A stretch of 64,000 bases of DNA, taken from the NCBI RefSeq assembly GCF_014646255.1, contig NZ_BMNC01000011.1:151931-215930 (forward strand), read 5' to 3'. The stretch comes from Lentzea pudingi (lineage in GTDB: Bacteria > Actinomycetota > Actinomycetes > Mycobacteriales > Pseudonocardiaceae). Shown piece after piece: positions 49,469 to 58,280 of this stretch. The notes under the pieces were generated by a model that saw only the letters and a program-made list of their open reading frames with translations, was not told the DNA's origin and did no database searches. Each line of letters opens with the position of its first letter. Position 1 is the first letter of the stretch. The position numbers and the translations under genes are program-made.

Positions 49469-50425
49469 ATGTCCGGCGAGAGGCAGTACAGCCGCCGTGC
49501 GATCGGCAAGCTGGCGGCAGGCGCGGTCGCGGCGGCGGGCATGGCGTCGTTGCCGGGCCAGGCGTCGGCCGCGCCGCACTACCGCGCGCACGGCCCGTTG
49601 CTCACCGACGGCTACCAGACGTGGATCGACGCGATCAACAACCAGGGCGCCGACCTCGCGAAGGTCGTGACGGGCTGGGGCATGCCCGGCTCCGGGCCGT
49701 GGCAGAACTTCCCCGACCACATCTGGACCGCGGCGGGCGCGACGAACTTCCTCATCGTCCGCACCGTCACCGGCGACACGGACAAGATGATCGACCCGAA
49801 CCAGGCCGTCGCCGAGATCCGCGACTCGCGCTTCTTCGAGTTCAAGAGGATCCGCTCGGGCGCCGACAAGTGCATCATCGAGCTCGGCAACGAACCGAAC
49901 ATCCGCGTCGCCGACCCGTGGGCGTACGGCTACAACCTGAGCGTGACGATCGACCGCATCCGGGAGACGTTCCCCGGAGCCAAGATCTGCGGCACCGCGC
50001 TGTCACCGAACAAGACCACGAACCCGGACACCTGGTACGCCAACCCGAACTTCGTCAACGCCATCAAGAAGTGCGACTTCGTGGGCGTCCACTTCTACAG
50101 CAACGCCGACGACGGCAACTTCGCCGCGCAGGGCGGCTGGAACGAGCTCACGTACTCGGAAACCCTGTCGCGGTGCGCGTCCAAGTGGCCCGGCAAGCCG
50201 GTGATCGCCACCGAGTACTCGATGCGGACGACCCGCGTCACGCCCTACAACAAGGGCTACAAGTACGGCAGCCTCATCCACTTCGACGACTCGGTCGCGT
50301 CCAGCCTGTGGGGTGCCTGCTACTACCACGTGCAGACCAACCCGGGCGGCATCGACTTCCACGAGAACGTCGGCTCCGAAGGCGCTCGCGGCTACCGCAA
50401 ACGCCTGAGCGAAGGCGGCCTGTAA
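49469..50425 (+). CDS. Tat-exported glycoside hydrolase-like TIM-barrel protein
   Basis: 318 residues from ATG 49469-49471 with GAAGGGAG upstream. The Tat signal is RRAIGKLAAGAVAAAG (about 9-24), ending near ASAAP. The mature domain shows CIIELGNEPNI (about 143), the N-E-P acid/base motif of clan GH-A, and KPVIATEYSM (about 250), a candidate nucleophile Glu on strand 7. VGVHFYSNAD lies between them. The barrel is small (about 290 residues). Which GH family cannot be decided. The divergent ROK regulator suggests sugar-induced expression. Confidence 0.8.
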   Translation: MSGERQYSRRAIGKLAAGAVAAAGMASLPGQASAAPHYRAHGPLLTDGYQTWIDAINNQGADLAKVVTGWGMPGSGPWQNFPDHIWTAAGATNFLIVRTVTGDTDKMIDPNQAVAEIRDSRFFEFKRIRSGADKCIIELGNEPNIRVADPWAYGYNLSVTIDRIRETFPGAKICGTALSPNKTTNPDTWYANPNFVNAIKKCDFVGVHFYSNADDGNFAAQGGWNELTYSETLSRCASKWPGKPVIATEYSMRTTRVTPYNKGYKYGSLIHFDDSVASSLWGACYYHVQTNPGGIDFHENVGSEGARGYRKRLSEGGL

Positions 50426-50431
50426 CCCACT

Positions 50432-50466
50432 CCCCCAGGTAGACTGGCAGGGCATCTACCTGGGGG
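50432..50466 (+). terminator. Hairpin between glycosidase and methyltransferase genes; terminator that also contains the next gene's SD-like sequence
   Basis: CCCCCAGGTAGA pairs with TCTACCTGGGGG (12 bp) around an 11-base loop and is followed by TTTG. It starts seven bases after the glycosidase stop. The GGGGG of its 3' arm is five bases before the GTG of the methyltransferase gene. Confidence 0.7.
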
Positions 50467-50471
50467 TTTGA

Positions 50472-51158
50472 GTGCAACGGACCGTGCGCACGATCGATGA
50501 CGTCATGACTCTGCTGGACGGGTTGTCCGCGTCGCCCGAGGGCGACTGGTGGGACCGCTTCTACGCCGACCGCTCGCACGAGGTCCCGTTCTTCGTGGCC
50601 AAGCCGGACGAGAACCTGGTCAGCCTCGTGGAACGCGGCCTGCTGCCGCCGGGCCGCGCACTGGACGTCGGCTGCGGTCCCGGCCGCAACGCGCTCTTCC
50701 TGGCGCGCAACGGGTTCCAGGTCGACGCGGTGGACCTCTCGGCGACCGCGATCAGGTGGGCCGTCGAACGCGCCGAAGGCCTCGACATCCGCTTCCGGCA
50801 CGGCGACGCGTTCGAGACCGAGGGCTCGTACGACCTGATCTACGACTCGGGCTGCTTCCACCACCTGCCACCGCACCGCCGCGTCGGCTACCTCGCGCTG
50901 CTCGACCGCGCGCTGGCCCCCGGCGGCCACTTCGGGCTCACCTGCTTCACCGACGAGGAGGGCACCTCCGTCCCGGACGCGGAGCTGTACCGGACCGGGC
51001 TCGCGGGCGGCGTCGGCTACACCCCGGACGAGCTGCGGTGGATCTTCCAGGACCTCACCGAGGTGGAGTTGCGCCGGATGACGGAGGAGCCGCCGGACTC
51101 GCCGCGGTTCGGGAAGTCGTTCCTCTGGACGGCCCTGTTCACGCGTCGAGTGCAGTGA
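50472..51158 (+). CDS. Class I SAM-dependent methyltransferase (TehB/thiopurine-type)
   Basis: 228 residues from GTG 50472-50474. Motif I LDVGCGPGRNALFLARNGF (about 66-84), acidic loop VDAVDLSATAI, then YDLIYDSGCFHHLPPHRRVG (about 120) and LDRALAPGGHFGLTCFTDEE. The pattern WWDRFYADRSHEVPFF at the N-terminus is common in TehB-like and SAM methyltransferases of tellurite/thiol detoxification type. The substrate is unknown. An alternative start is the ATG at 50504, which would free it of the hairpin; I prefer the GTG because of the GGGGG element. Confidence 0.83.
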   Translation: MQRTVRTIDDVMTLLDGLSASPEGDWWDRFYADRSHEVPFFVAKPDENLVSLVERGLLPPGRALDVGCGPGRNALFLARNGFQVDAVDLSATAIRWAVERAEGLDIRFRHGDAFETEGSYDLIYDSGCFHHLPPHRRVGYLALLDRALAPGGHFGLTCFTDEEGTSVPDAELYRTGLAGGVGYTPDELRWIFQDLTEVELRRMTEEPPDSPRFGKSFLWTALFTRRVQ

Positions 51159-51274
51159 CCGGACGCCGACGTTCGGCAGGCGGAAAAGTCGGGTGTCGCC
51201 ACCTGCGAAAGTAGGGTCAACCCCCTGCTCCAGTAGGTGATCCAAGGCACAAAAGCGGCAGTATCGTCACCGGC

Positions 51275-52021
51275 GTGACGCAGGCCGGAGACCTGGCACT
51301 CGTGCTGCTCGTACTCGTGGCAGCCGCGCTCGCGGGCCTCTACCTCGGCACGCGGCGCAGCCTCACGCGGGCTCTGGCCGAACGAGAACGCGAGCTGCTG
51401 GCCGAGCAGGCCCGCGCCGACGAACGCACGAGGCTCGCCGCCGAGATGCACGACGTCGTCACGCACCGGCTGAACCTGATGGTGCTGCACGCCGGCGCGT
51501 TGCGAATAGCCGCGCACGACGACGGCGTCCGCGAGGCTGCGGGCGAACTGCGCACCGCGGGCTGCCAGGCGCTGGACGAACTGCGCGACCTGGTCGGCGT
51601 GCTGCGCTCCGGCCGCACCACCAGCATTCCCGACGTGCTGCCCGACCACCTCGCCCGCCTGGTCGCCGACTCCGGCACCGGCCTGGCGATCACCCTCACC
51701 GAACACGGCGACGCGGACACCATCTCCCCCGCCATGCGCCGCACGGTCTACCGCGTCGTCCAGGAGTCCCTGACGAACGTGCACAAGCACGCGCCGGGAG
51801 CCCAGACCGAGATCACGATCCACTGTGGACCGAGCATCGTGCGGGCGGTCATCCGCAACACGCGACCGGTCTCCCCGGTCCTGGCGCTCCCCGGCTCCGG
51901 CGGCGGTCTGCTCGGCCTGCGGGGCCGGGTGGAGATGGTCGGGGGAACGCTGACCGCGGGCCCGACGGACGACGGCGGCTTCGAGGTCGACGCCGTGCTG
52001 CCCGCGTTCGTGCCTACGTGA
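51275..52021 (+). CDS. Short orphan sensor histidine kinase (NarL-type, HisKA_3)
   Basis: 248 residues. One N-terminal membrane helix (about 6-26, ALVLLVLVAAALAGLYLG) is followed directly by a linker helix and the dimerisation box ERTRLAAEMHDVVTHRLNLM, with His (about 60) as the phosphorylation site. The ATPase domain has the N box VYRVVQESLTNVHKHAPGA and the G box GGGLLGLRGRVEMVGG. No extracytoplasmic sensor domain and no adjacent response regulator gene are present. Its stop overlaps the convergent PucR gene end by eight bases. It could sense membrane state or act on a distant LuxR-type regulator. Confidence 0.87.
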   Translation: MTQAGDLALVLLVLVAAALAGLYLGTRRSLTRALAERERELLAEQARADERTRLAAEMHDVVTHRLNLMVLHAGALRIAAHDDGVREAAGELRTAGCQALDELRDLVGVLRSGRTTSIPDVLPDHLARLVADSGTGLAITLTEHGDADTISPAMRRTVYRVVQESLTNVHKHAPGAQTEITIHCGPSIVRAVIRNTRPVSPVLALPGSGGGLLGLRGRVEMVGGTLTAGPTDDGGFEVDAVLPAFVPT

Positions 52022-53543
52022 CCTCGTCCGACGCCCGGACCGCCCGGCACGCCAGGTGCACCGCCAGCCGTTCGTCCGGGTTCAGCAGGCTGACCCCGAG
52101 CAGTTGCTCGACCCGGTTGATCCGCTGCGACACCGTGTTCCGGTGCACCTTCAGCCGCACGGCCGCGGACGACGTCACCGACTCCTCGTCCAGGTAGACG
52201 GCGAGGGTGCGCAGCAGCTGCCCGTCCTCCACGCCCGTCAGCGGGTCCAGCAGCCGTGCGGCCTGGTCGACCAGCGCCGGGGTCTCCGCCGCCATCGACA
52301 GCAGGCGCCGCACGCCCAGTTCGTCGACGTGCACGACCTTCGCCGAGCCGGTCATCGAGGCGGCCTCGCGTGCCTCCGCGAGCGTCCTGCCGACGCCCGT
52401 GACGCCGGGGTGCGGGCGCCCGATGCCGGCGACGAGCGAGCAGTCGCCCAGCACCTGGGCGATCTTCGCGGTCAGCTCGCGGTGCTGCGACTGCGGCGGC
52501 TCGGAGTCGTTGGTGAGCCAGAACGACCAGCCCTCCGCGCCCTCGACCAGCTGACCGTGCAGGCCGCGGCGGGACAGGTCGACGCGCAGCCGTTCGGTGC
52601 TCGTGGGATCGGCCACGGTCGACGGCACGACGTAGACGCCCGTGTGCCAGCCGTCGAGCCGCCACCCGGCGAGCACGGCCTGCTGCACGAGGTGCGGCGG
52701 CACGTCGTCGCCGGACGCGAGCAGCTCGGACAGCAGCGAGCCGCGGGAACGGGCGCGGCGCTCGGTCTCCAGGCGTTCGGCGGCGACCCAGCTGCCCAGC
52801 GCCCACGACGCGACCTGGCTGATCTGCGCGACGGTCTCGGCCCGGCGCTTGTTGCTGCCCCGCGCGTGCGAGACGAGCCACAGGTGCACGTGCCCGGTGC
52901 GGTCGGTCTCCACCGGCACGGCCACGGCGAAGCCCTCGGCCATCTCGACGGTCGTGGCGACGGAACCGGTCAGCAGGTCCGGCGGCAGGCCGGGCGGCGA
53001 CACGCCCTCGATCGCGGTGCCGTCCGCGCTGATCACGGCACACGTCACGTGCAGCTCGCCGGACAGGATCGTGATCACCGACCGCGGGTCGGGCCTGCTG
53101 CGCCCCAGCCGCGCGGTGACGGCGTTGAGCAGCCTGGCCGCCGTGACCTCGGGACGCCGCACCGCCGTGCGCAACGCGTCCGCGACCAGCAGCGGGTCGT
53201 CCGCGCCGGCCTGCAGCAACGGCACGCCGAGCCGGTTCGCGAACGAGATCGTCGCGGCGGAGGGGGCCTGGTAGGCACCGGTCGACGGCCGCACCAGCAC
53301 GACGGCCCGCACGTCCGCGCTGTACGCCCGGCGCAGCGCCACCTCGACGAGGTACGGCTGGTGCCCGGTGAGGATCACCAGGTCGCCCGCCGAGCACGCC
53401 TCGACGGCCGTGATGTCCGCCGCCAGCCGCACGTCCGCGACCTCGGTGCCGACACCGCGTTCGCCCGCCAGCAGGGTCACGTCGCCGAGCACGCCGATCT
53501 CCAGGAGATCGCGCACGGTCAGGGAGTCGGCGTCGTCGATCAC
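52014..53543 (-). CDS. PucR-family transcriptional regulator
   Basis: 509 residues; GTG 53541-53543 overlaps the upstream DUF917 stop by four bases. The N-terminal PucR domain (LTVRDLLEIGVLGDVTLLAG, about 8-125) precedes a GAF/GGDEF-like middle part and the C-terminal HTH_30 region (LLRTLAVYLDEESVTSSAAV, RLKVHRNTVSQRINRVEQLL, about 445-490). PucR proteins control purine and hydantoin catabolism, and this one is the last gene of a matching operon. It probably activates the operon in response to the substrate or a breakdown intermediate. Confidence 0.9.
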   Translation of the reverse strand: MIDDADSLTVRDLLEIGVLGDVTLLAGERGVGTEVADVRLAADITAVEACSAGDLVILTGHQPYLVEVALRRAYSADVRAVVLVRPSTGAYQAPSAATISFANRLGVPLLQAGADDPLLVADALRTAVRRPEVTAARLLNAVTARLGRSRPDPRSVITILSGELHVTCAVISADGTAIEGVSPPGLPPDLLTGSVATTVEMAEGFAVAVPVETDRTGHVHLWLVSHARGSNKRRAETVAQISQVASWALGSWVAAERLETERRARSRGSLLSELLASGDDVPPHLVQQAVLAGWRLDGWHTGVYVVPSTVADPTSTERLRVDLSRRGLHGQLVEGAEGWSFWLTNDSEPPQSQHRELTAKIAQVLGDCSLVAGIGRPHPGVTGVGRTLAEAREAASMTGSAKVVHVDELGVRRLLSMAAETPALVDQAARLLDPLTGVEDGQLLRTLAVYLDEESVTSSAAVRLKVHRNTVSQRINRVEQLLGVSLLNPDERLAVHLACRAVRASDEVT

Positions 53544-54601
53544 TCGGCGTCCCGGAACGGCAGGTAGTCGAGGTCGTAGCCGAACGCCCGCGGGTCGACC
53601 CTGCCGAGCATCTCCGGACGTACCCACTGCGGTGGTGATGGGAGCGCTACCACGTCCACGACCGCGCCGAACCCGAGCCCTTCGGCCGACAGCGGGTGGC
53701 CGGTCTCGGCGTCCAGGCAGCACAGCAGGTCCGGCGTCGTCACGAGCGCCTCGCCGTCCGCGAGCGCGACGAGGTACTCCCCCTGCATCTCCAGGCGCAC
53801 GTACGCGTCGTCGGCGTCGAGCCGCTGCAGCGCCACCGTTCCACGCGGGAAGTCACCGGCCGATTCACGCCACACCTCGACGACTTTGCCCCGTGCCACG
53901 AGGAAACCGCCGGAGGCCTTGGCCCGTTCGGCGACGGAGTCCGTGCGCCGCGACCAGATCTCGCCCAGTTCGAGGGCACGCGCGAGCGAACCCGTGATGC
54001 CCGCCGCGACCGCGTCCGCGAGCTTCAACGGCTTCGCGACCATCATCGCCCAGCCACCGAAGTCGACCATCACCGTGCGGGCGAGCTTCTCGATGCCGGT
54101 CGAGTCGAGCACCGCGCGGTTGCCGCTGGGTTCGGTGATGGCCAGCGGGGTCGTGGGCAGCCCGGCCGCGTCGTAGGTCGTCTGGTCGATCCGCGGGAAC
54201 GCTCTCCCCATCCCGTCGACGTCGACGTACGGCAGGCCCAGCCGTGCGGCGAGGAGCAGCGGCAACAGGCCGTTGCACCCGCCGATCTCCCACCCGATGA
54301 CGGCCGTCGCGGACGTGGAGTCGTGCGCCTGCAACGCTTTGAGCGCCTCCTCGGCCTCCCTGCCGGACGGCAGCTTCTCGATCAGGACGGTCGGTGCGCC
54401 GAGCAACCCGACCCGTGCGCCGTAGCCGTCCGGATCGGCCTCGGCCGCGTCGAGGACCGTGATGGGCCCGCTCTGGCGCATCTCGTGCCGCAGCATCGCG
54501 GCGAACGCGTGGGTCTCCTGCTCGCCGCCCCCACCACCGCTGCCGAGCATGACCACGCCCAAAGCGAGCCGGTCCACCTCTTCAGGCCGCAGCAGGTGCA
54601 T
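53540..54601 (-). CDS. DUF917-family protein (hydantoinase-associated)
   Basis: 353 residues from ATG 54599-54601 (MHLLRPEEVDRLALGVVMLG). It has the glycine run LGSGGGGGEQETHAFAAML (about 20-38), GWEIGGCNGLLPLLLAARLG and LPYVDVDGMGRAFPRI (about 120-140) typical of DUF917, and TVMVDFGGWAM. DUF917 proteins are found with or fused to hydantoinase/oxoprolinase-type ATPases and are related to S-methyl-thiohydantoin desulfurases. It lies ten bases after the hydantoinase-like gene, so the two probably form one enzyme or successive steps of ring opening. Confidence 0.87.
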   Translation of the reverse strand: MHLLRPEEVDRLALGVVMLGSGGGGGEQETHAFAAMLRHEMRQSGPITVLDAAEADPDGYGARVGLLGAPTVLIEKLPSGREAEEALKALQAHDSTSATAVIGWEIGGCNGLLPLLLAARLGLPYVDVDGMGRAFPRIDQTTYDAAGLPTTPLAITEPSGNRAVLDSTGIEKLARTVMVDFGGWAMMVAKPLKLADAVAAGITGSLARALELGEIWSRRTDSVAERAKASGGFLVARGKVVEVWRESAGDFPRGTVALQRLDADDAYVRLEMQGEYLVALADGEALVTTPDLLCCLDAETGHPLSAEGLGFGAVVDVVALPSPPQWVRPEMLGRVDPRAFGYDLDYLPFRDAE

Positions 54602-54611
54602 GAGCAGGACC

Positions 54612-56141
54612 TTAGTGGCCGAGCAGCAGATCACCCACCGCACGCGCTCGCACGCGGCTCGCGTTTCCCGGCAGGTAGGCGAGCGGGATCTCCTCGATCT
54701 CGACGATCCGCACGCTGCCCGCGTCCGCACCCGCCGCCACCGCCCTGTCCACGGCCTCCTGCCGGGCCGCGTCGAGCACCTCGTCACGTCGCGCCGGCTC
54801 CATCGTGAACACCCGGTCGACCTCACCGCCGACCTGCGCGATCGCGGCACCGACGGCGCCCGCGAAGGCGTGGTGCGGGGGCCGGACGCCCTTGATCTCG
54901 TCCGGCACGAGGACACTCCCGCCGCCGACCAGCACGACGGGCATCGGTGCCGGGCTCGTGCGCATGCGGTCGACCTGCGCGGCGATCCGGTCGCCGACGT
55001 GGTCGAGCACCGACCGCACGAGCGTGCGGTCGAGCTTCTCGACGAGGCTCCTGTCGCCGATGTCGGCGAGGCCCGCCGCGACCGCGACGTCCGTCACCGT
55101 CAGCGTGTCGCCGCCGAACACCAGAGCTCTTCGCGCCAACCGGAATCCGACGCTGTCCGGTCCGATCTGGACGTCCGGGTGCTGCCTGATCACGCTGCCG
55201 CCGCCGAGGCCGATCGACCGGACGTCGGGCATCCGGAAGTTCGTGCGCACGCCGCTGATGATCACCTCGGATGAGGCCTCGCGCGGGAAACCGTTGTGCA
55301 GCACGCCGATGTCGGTCGTGGTGCCGCCGACGTCGATCACCGCGCAGTCGTCCGAGCCGGCCAGGAACGCGCCGCCGCGCATGGAGTTCGTGGGCCCGGA
55401 GGAGAACGTGGCGACCGGGTAGCAGCGCGCGTACTCCAGGTCCATCAGCGTGCCGTCGTTCTGGCTGAGGTAGAGCGGTGCGTCGATGCCCTGTGCCGTC
55501 AGGGATTCCGAGAGCCCGTCGGCGATCTGCTCGGCGAGCGCGCGCAGCGCGGCGTTGATGATCGTCGCGTTCTCCCGCTCCAGCAGGCCGAGCCGCCCGA
55601 TCTCGTGCGAGAAGCTCACCAGCAGCCCCGGCACCTCGGCCGTGAGGATCTCCGCGGCCCTGCGCTCGAACTCGCTGCTGACCAACGAGAACACCGACGA
55701 GATGGCGACCGACCGCACGTCTTTCTCCGCGAGGTCGGCGGCGACCGCGCGCAGTTCGTCCTCCCGGAGCGGCGAGATGACCCGGCCGTCGTACTCGTGG
55801 CCGCCGTGGCAGAGGTACGCGTGCCCGCCGATGGCCTCGCGCAGTTCCCCGGGCCAGTCGACGAACGGCGGAAGTGCCGCGGTGGCGGGAAGTCCGAGCC
55901 TGACGGCCGCCGTCCGCGCGAGCCCCCTGCCCTCCACGACGGCGTTGACGAAGTGCGTCGTGCCGATCATGACGGCGGTGATCGACGCCGGCGCGAACGC
56001 GTGCCGCAACCCGCCGACCGCGTCGATGATCCCCGTGGTCACGTCGGCCGTCGTGGTCGCCTTGCACTCGGCCAGGACCCGCCGGCCCTCGACGAGAACG
56101 GCATCGGTGTTCGTGCCGCCGACGTCGATACCGATGTGCAT
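54612..56141 (-). CDS. Hydantoinase/oxoprolinase (HyuA-type) family protein
   Basis: 509 residues from ATG 56139-56141 with GAGGGG five bases upstream. The actin-like ATPase signature IGIDVGGTNTDAVLVEG opens the protein. The second phosphate loop is in CAVIDVGGTTTDIGVL (about 230) and the adenosine region in VVLVGGGSVLVPDE (about 420). GTTHFVNAVVEG and VAISSVFSLVSSEFE are also family features. These enzymes use ATP to open hydantoin or 5-oxoproline rings. It is downstream of a cytosine-permease-like transporter and upstream of DUF917 and PucR, i.e. uptake, ring opening and control in one operon. Confidence 0.9.
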   Translation of the reverse strand: MHIGIDVGGTNTDAVLVEGRRVLAECKATTTADVTTGIIDAVGGLRHAFAPASITAVMIGTTHFVNAVVEGRGLARTAAVRLGLPATAALPPFVDWPGELREAIGGHAYLCHGGHEYDGRVISPLREDELRAVAADLAEKDVRSVAISSVFSLVSSEFERRAAEILTAEVPGLLVSFSHEIGRLGLLERENATIINAALRALAEQIADGLSESLTAQGIDAPLYLSQNDGTLMDLEYARCYPVATFSSGPTNSMRGGAFLAGSDDCAVIDVGGTTTDIGVLHNGFPREASSEVIISGVRTNFRMPDVRSIGLGGGSVIRQHPDVQIGPDSVGFRLARRALVFGGDTLTVTDVAVAAGLADIGDRSLVEKLDRTLVRSVLDHVGDRIAAQVDRMRTSPAPMPVVLVGGGSVLVPDEIKGVRPPHHAFAGAVGAAIAQVGGEVDRVFTMEPARRDEVLDAARQEAVDRAVAAGADAGSVRIVEIEEIPLAYLPGNASRVRARAVGDLLLGH

Positions 56142-56150
56142 GTCCACCCC

Positions 56151-57470
56151 TCAGGCGGCCTGAGCTTCCTCGACCACTTTACGGTTGGTGGCCCTGCGCG
56201 TCCGCATCCGCAGGAGGTCCAACCGGCCGGCGGAGACGTACAGCCCGAACGCGAGCACGAGAGAGTTCACACTGGACTGTCCGAACGGCAGGATTTCACC
56301 CAACACGGCCGAAACAGGCCAGATGATCACCGTCGCGGGCACCCACGAAGGCGCCGAGCGCGGCACGTGCGGCCGGGTGGAGATGATCTCGTTGCGCCAC
56401 TGACGAACCACGAAGTACTCGGCGGCCATGATCCCGGCGACGGGCGGGAACACCACCGCCAGCAGCACCAGGAAGTGGCTGAACTGGTGCACGATCCCGG
56501 CGGCCGCGAGGAAGGTGCCCGCGCACCCGACCACGACGGTCACCTGTGCCCGGTTGATCCTGACCGCGAACACGGCGTCGAAGAAGTTCACGAGCCCCAG
56601 CGAAGCCGAGCGCAGGTTCCAGTCGTTGATCTTCAGCACCACCGTGACGACGATCAACGCGCCGATCCACCCACCGGACGCGCTGATGACGCCCGTGACG
56701 TCCGCGGTGCCGAGCCCGTGCGCGAGGACCACACCGACCAGACCAATAGCCCACTCACCGGCCGTGATCCCGAGAACTGTCTGCTTGACGACGTCCCGTT
56801 CGGTGCGGTGGAAGCGCGCCAGGTCCGGTGAGATCACCGCTCCGACGATGAAACTGCCCGTGACCAGCGTGATCGCCGTCAACATCCCGATCGAGGGCCC
56901 TGGCGCCGGACTGCTGACGGTGGCACCGACATCGTTGACATCGCTCAGCACGAGGTAACCAAGCAACAGCAGGAACGCAGGCACAGCCACGTACGACGTC
57001 CACGCCATCCACCGCACGCCATAGGCCGCGATGACCGTGACGACCACCCCGAGGACCAACGACCACACCGGCGCCGGCAACACCCCCGTCACCCCGGCGA
57101 GGACCGCCCCGGCCAGCCCCGTCTGCACCCCGAACCACCCGGTGCACGCCAGGGCGATGATCAGCCCCAGCATCGCCGACCCGGCATGCCCGAACCCGGT
57201 CCACCGCCCGAGAAGCGCCGTCGGCAGCCCCTCCCGCTGCCCGATGACCCCCACCGCGATCGCCACGACGCCGAGCAGCACGGCCCCGATCGTGAGAGCG
57301 AGCAACGCACCCCAGAACGTCATGCCGAAGCCAAGTGTCGCGCCCAGCAGCAACTGGCTCAGCGCGGTCGTCTGCCCGAAGCGCTGGGACGCGACTGACA
57401 ACCACGGGCGCCGCGCCTGGTCAGGGACACGACTGAGGGCCTGATCATCACGCCCGGCAAGAGCGGCCAC
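56151..57470 (-). CDS. NCS1-family permease (cytosine/hydantoin permease-like)
   Basis: 439 residues from the GTG at 57468-57470; the ATG six bases upstream touches the GGAGGG box directly, so the GTG has the better spacing. About 12 membrane helices are visible. SRVPDQARRPWLSVASQRFG at the start and LLGATLGFGMTFWGALLALT match CodB/NCS1 transporters. SPDLARFHRTERDVVKQTVL lies in the central region, and the C-terminal half has FDAVFAVRINRAQVT. It likely imports a nucleobase or hydantoin by cation symport. It heads the four-gene catabolic operon, nine bases before the hydantoinase gene. Confidence 0.9.
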   Translation of the reverse strand: MAALAGRDDQALSRVPDQARRPWLSVASQRFGQTTALSQLLLGATLGFGMTFWGALLALTIGAVLLGVVAIAVGVIGQREGLPTALLGRWTGFGHAGSAMLGLIIALACTGWFGVQTGLAGAVLAGVTGVLPAPVWSLVLGVVVTVIAAYGVRWMAWTSYVAVPAFLLLLGYLVLSDVNDVGATVSSPAPGPSIGMLTAITLVTGSFIVGAVISPDLARFHRTERDVVKQTVLGITAGEWAIGLVGVVLAHGLGTADVTGVISASGGWIGALIVVTVVLKINDWNLRSASLGLVNFFDAVFAVRINRAQVTVVVGCAGTFLAAAGIVHQFSHFLVLLAVVFPPVAGIMAAEYFVVRQWRNEIISTRPHVPRSAPSWVPATVIIWPVSAVLGEILPFGQSSVNSLVLAFGLYVSAGRLDLLRMRTRRATNRKVVEEAQAA

Positions 57471-57585
57471 GACCATCCCTCCGCCCTGTGATCGACAACC
57501 CGGACAGTAATGGCCCACCCACGATCGAGCTACAGACAATGTGCACAGTCAGATGAATCACCACGTTGCGAAACGCACAGGCGAC

Positions 57586-58218
57586 TCAATTCATGGCCAA
57601 CGCAATCCGCCTGCGCGCGACCAACCTCGTTTGGTGCACGTCCATGCCGAACCCGAGCCCCGGCCGCCGCTCGAACCGGTCGTAGCTGCGGCTGAGCAGC
57701 CAGTGAGCCGCAACGGGAGTGATCAGCTCCAGCCGCATCTCGTCCCGCAGCCGAGCCAGCGCCTCCCCCACCTGCCGCGTCAGAAAGGCGTGCCGCGTGA
57801 GGCTGCCATTGATTTCATCGATCATGAAAACCATCGCATGAGGCGCGTCGCCGTACGAATAGCTGCACAACAGTGCCAGATATCCGGCGTCGATCGACCG
57901 ATCACCGATCCAGCACTCCCCGAATGTGAGCCCACCCAGATCCCACTTCGGTTCGGCCTGATGACGCGCGGCCTCCTGAGCCCACACCCCGGGCCGCCCA
58001 GGCAGCAGATGCCCCAGCGCCGTCAGCAACGCCGCACTGCGCCGGCTCGGCACCTCCCCCAGGTGCCGGACGACCACCTCCCACAACTCCTCGTTGTCCG
58101 CGAAGGGCCCGACGAACGCACTGACCTGGAGCTCGACCTCCAGCGGATCCGTCAACTGCGGCAACGGCCGCCCGGCGTCCACCACCGCCTGCTGCATGGG
58201 GGTCAGCCTCGTCCGCAT
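57586..58218 (-). CDS. Hypothetical protein
   Basis: 210 residues from ATG 58216-58218. No signal peptide or membrane segment. Sequence features: LTDPLEVELQVSAFVGPFAD, VVVRHLGEVPSRRSAALLTA and MRLELITPVAAHWLLSRSYD; the composition is balanced and looks like a globular, mostly helical protein. I do not recognise the family. It is 62 bases downstream of another leftward gene that borders the secretion-associated operon, so it may be co-transcribed with it. Confidence 0.65.
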   Translation of the reverse strand: MRTRLTPMQQAVVDAGRPLPQLTDPLEVELQVSAFVGPFADNEELWEVVVRHLGEVPSRRSAALLTALGHLLPGRPGVWAQEAARHQAEPKWDLGGLTFGECWIGDRSIDAGYLALLCSYSYGDAPHAMVFMIDEINGSLTRHAFLTRQVGEALARLRDEMRLELITPVAAHWLLSRSYDRFERRPGLGFGMDVHQTRLVARRRIALAMN

Positions 58219-58280
58219 GGCGGGAGATTAGGCCGATCAGCCCAACGCGGACCGTTCGCCGACCAACGCCACCATGCGGA

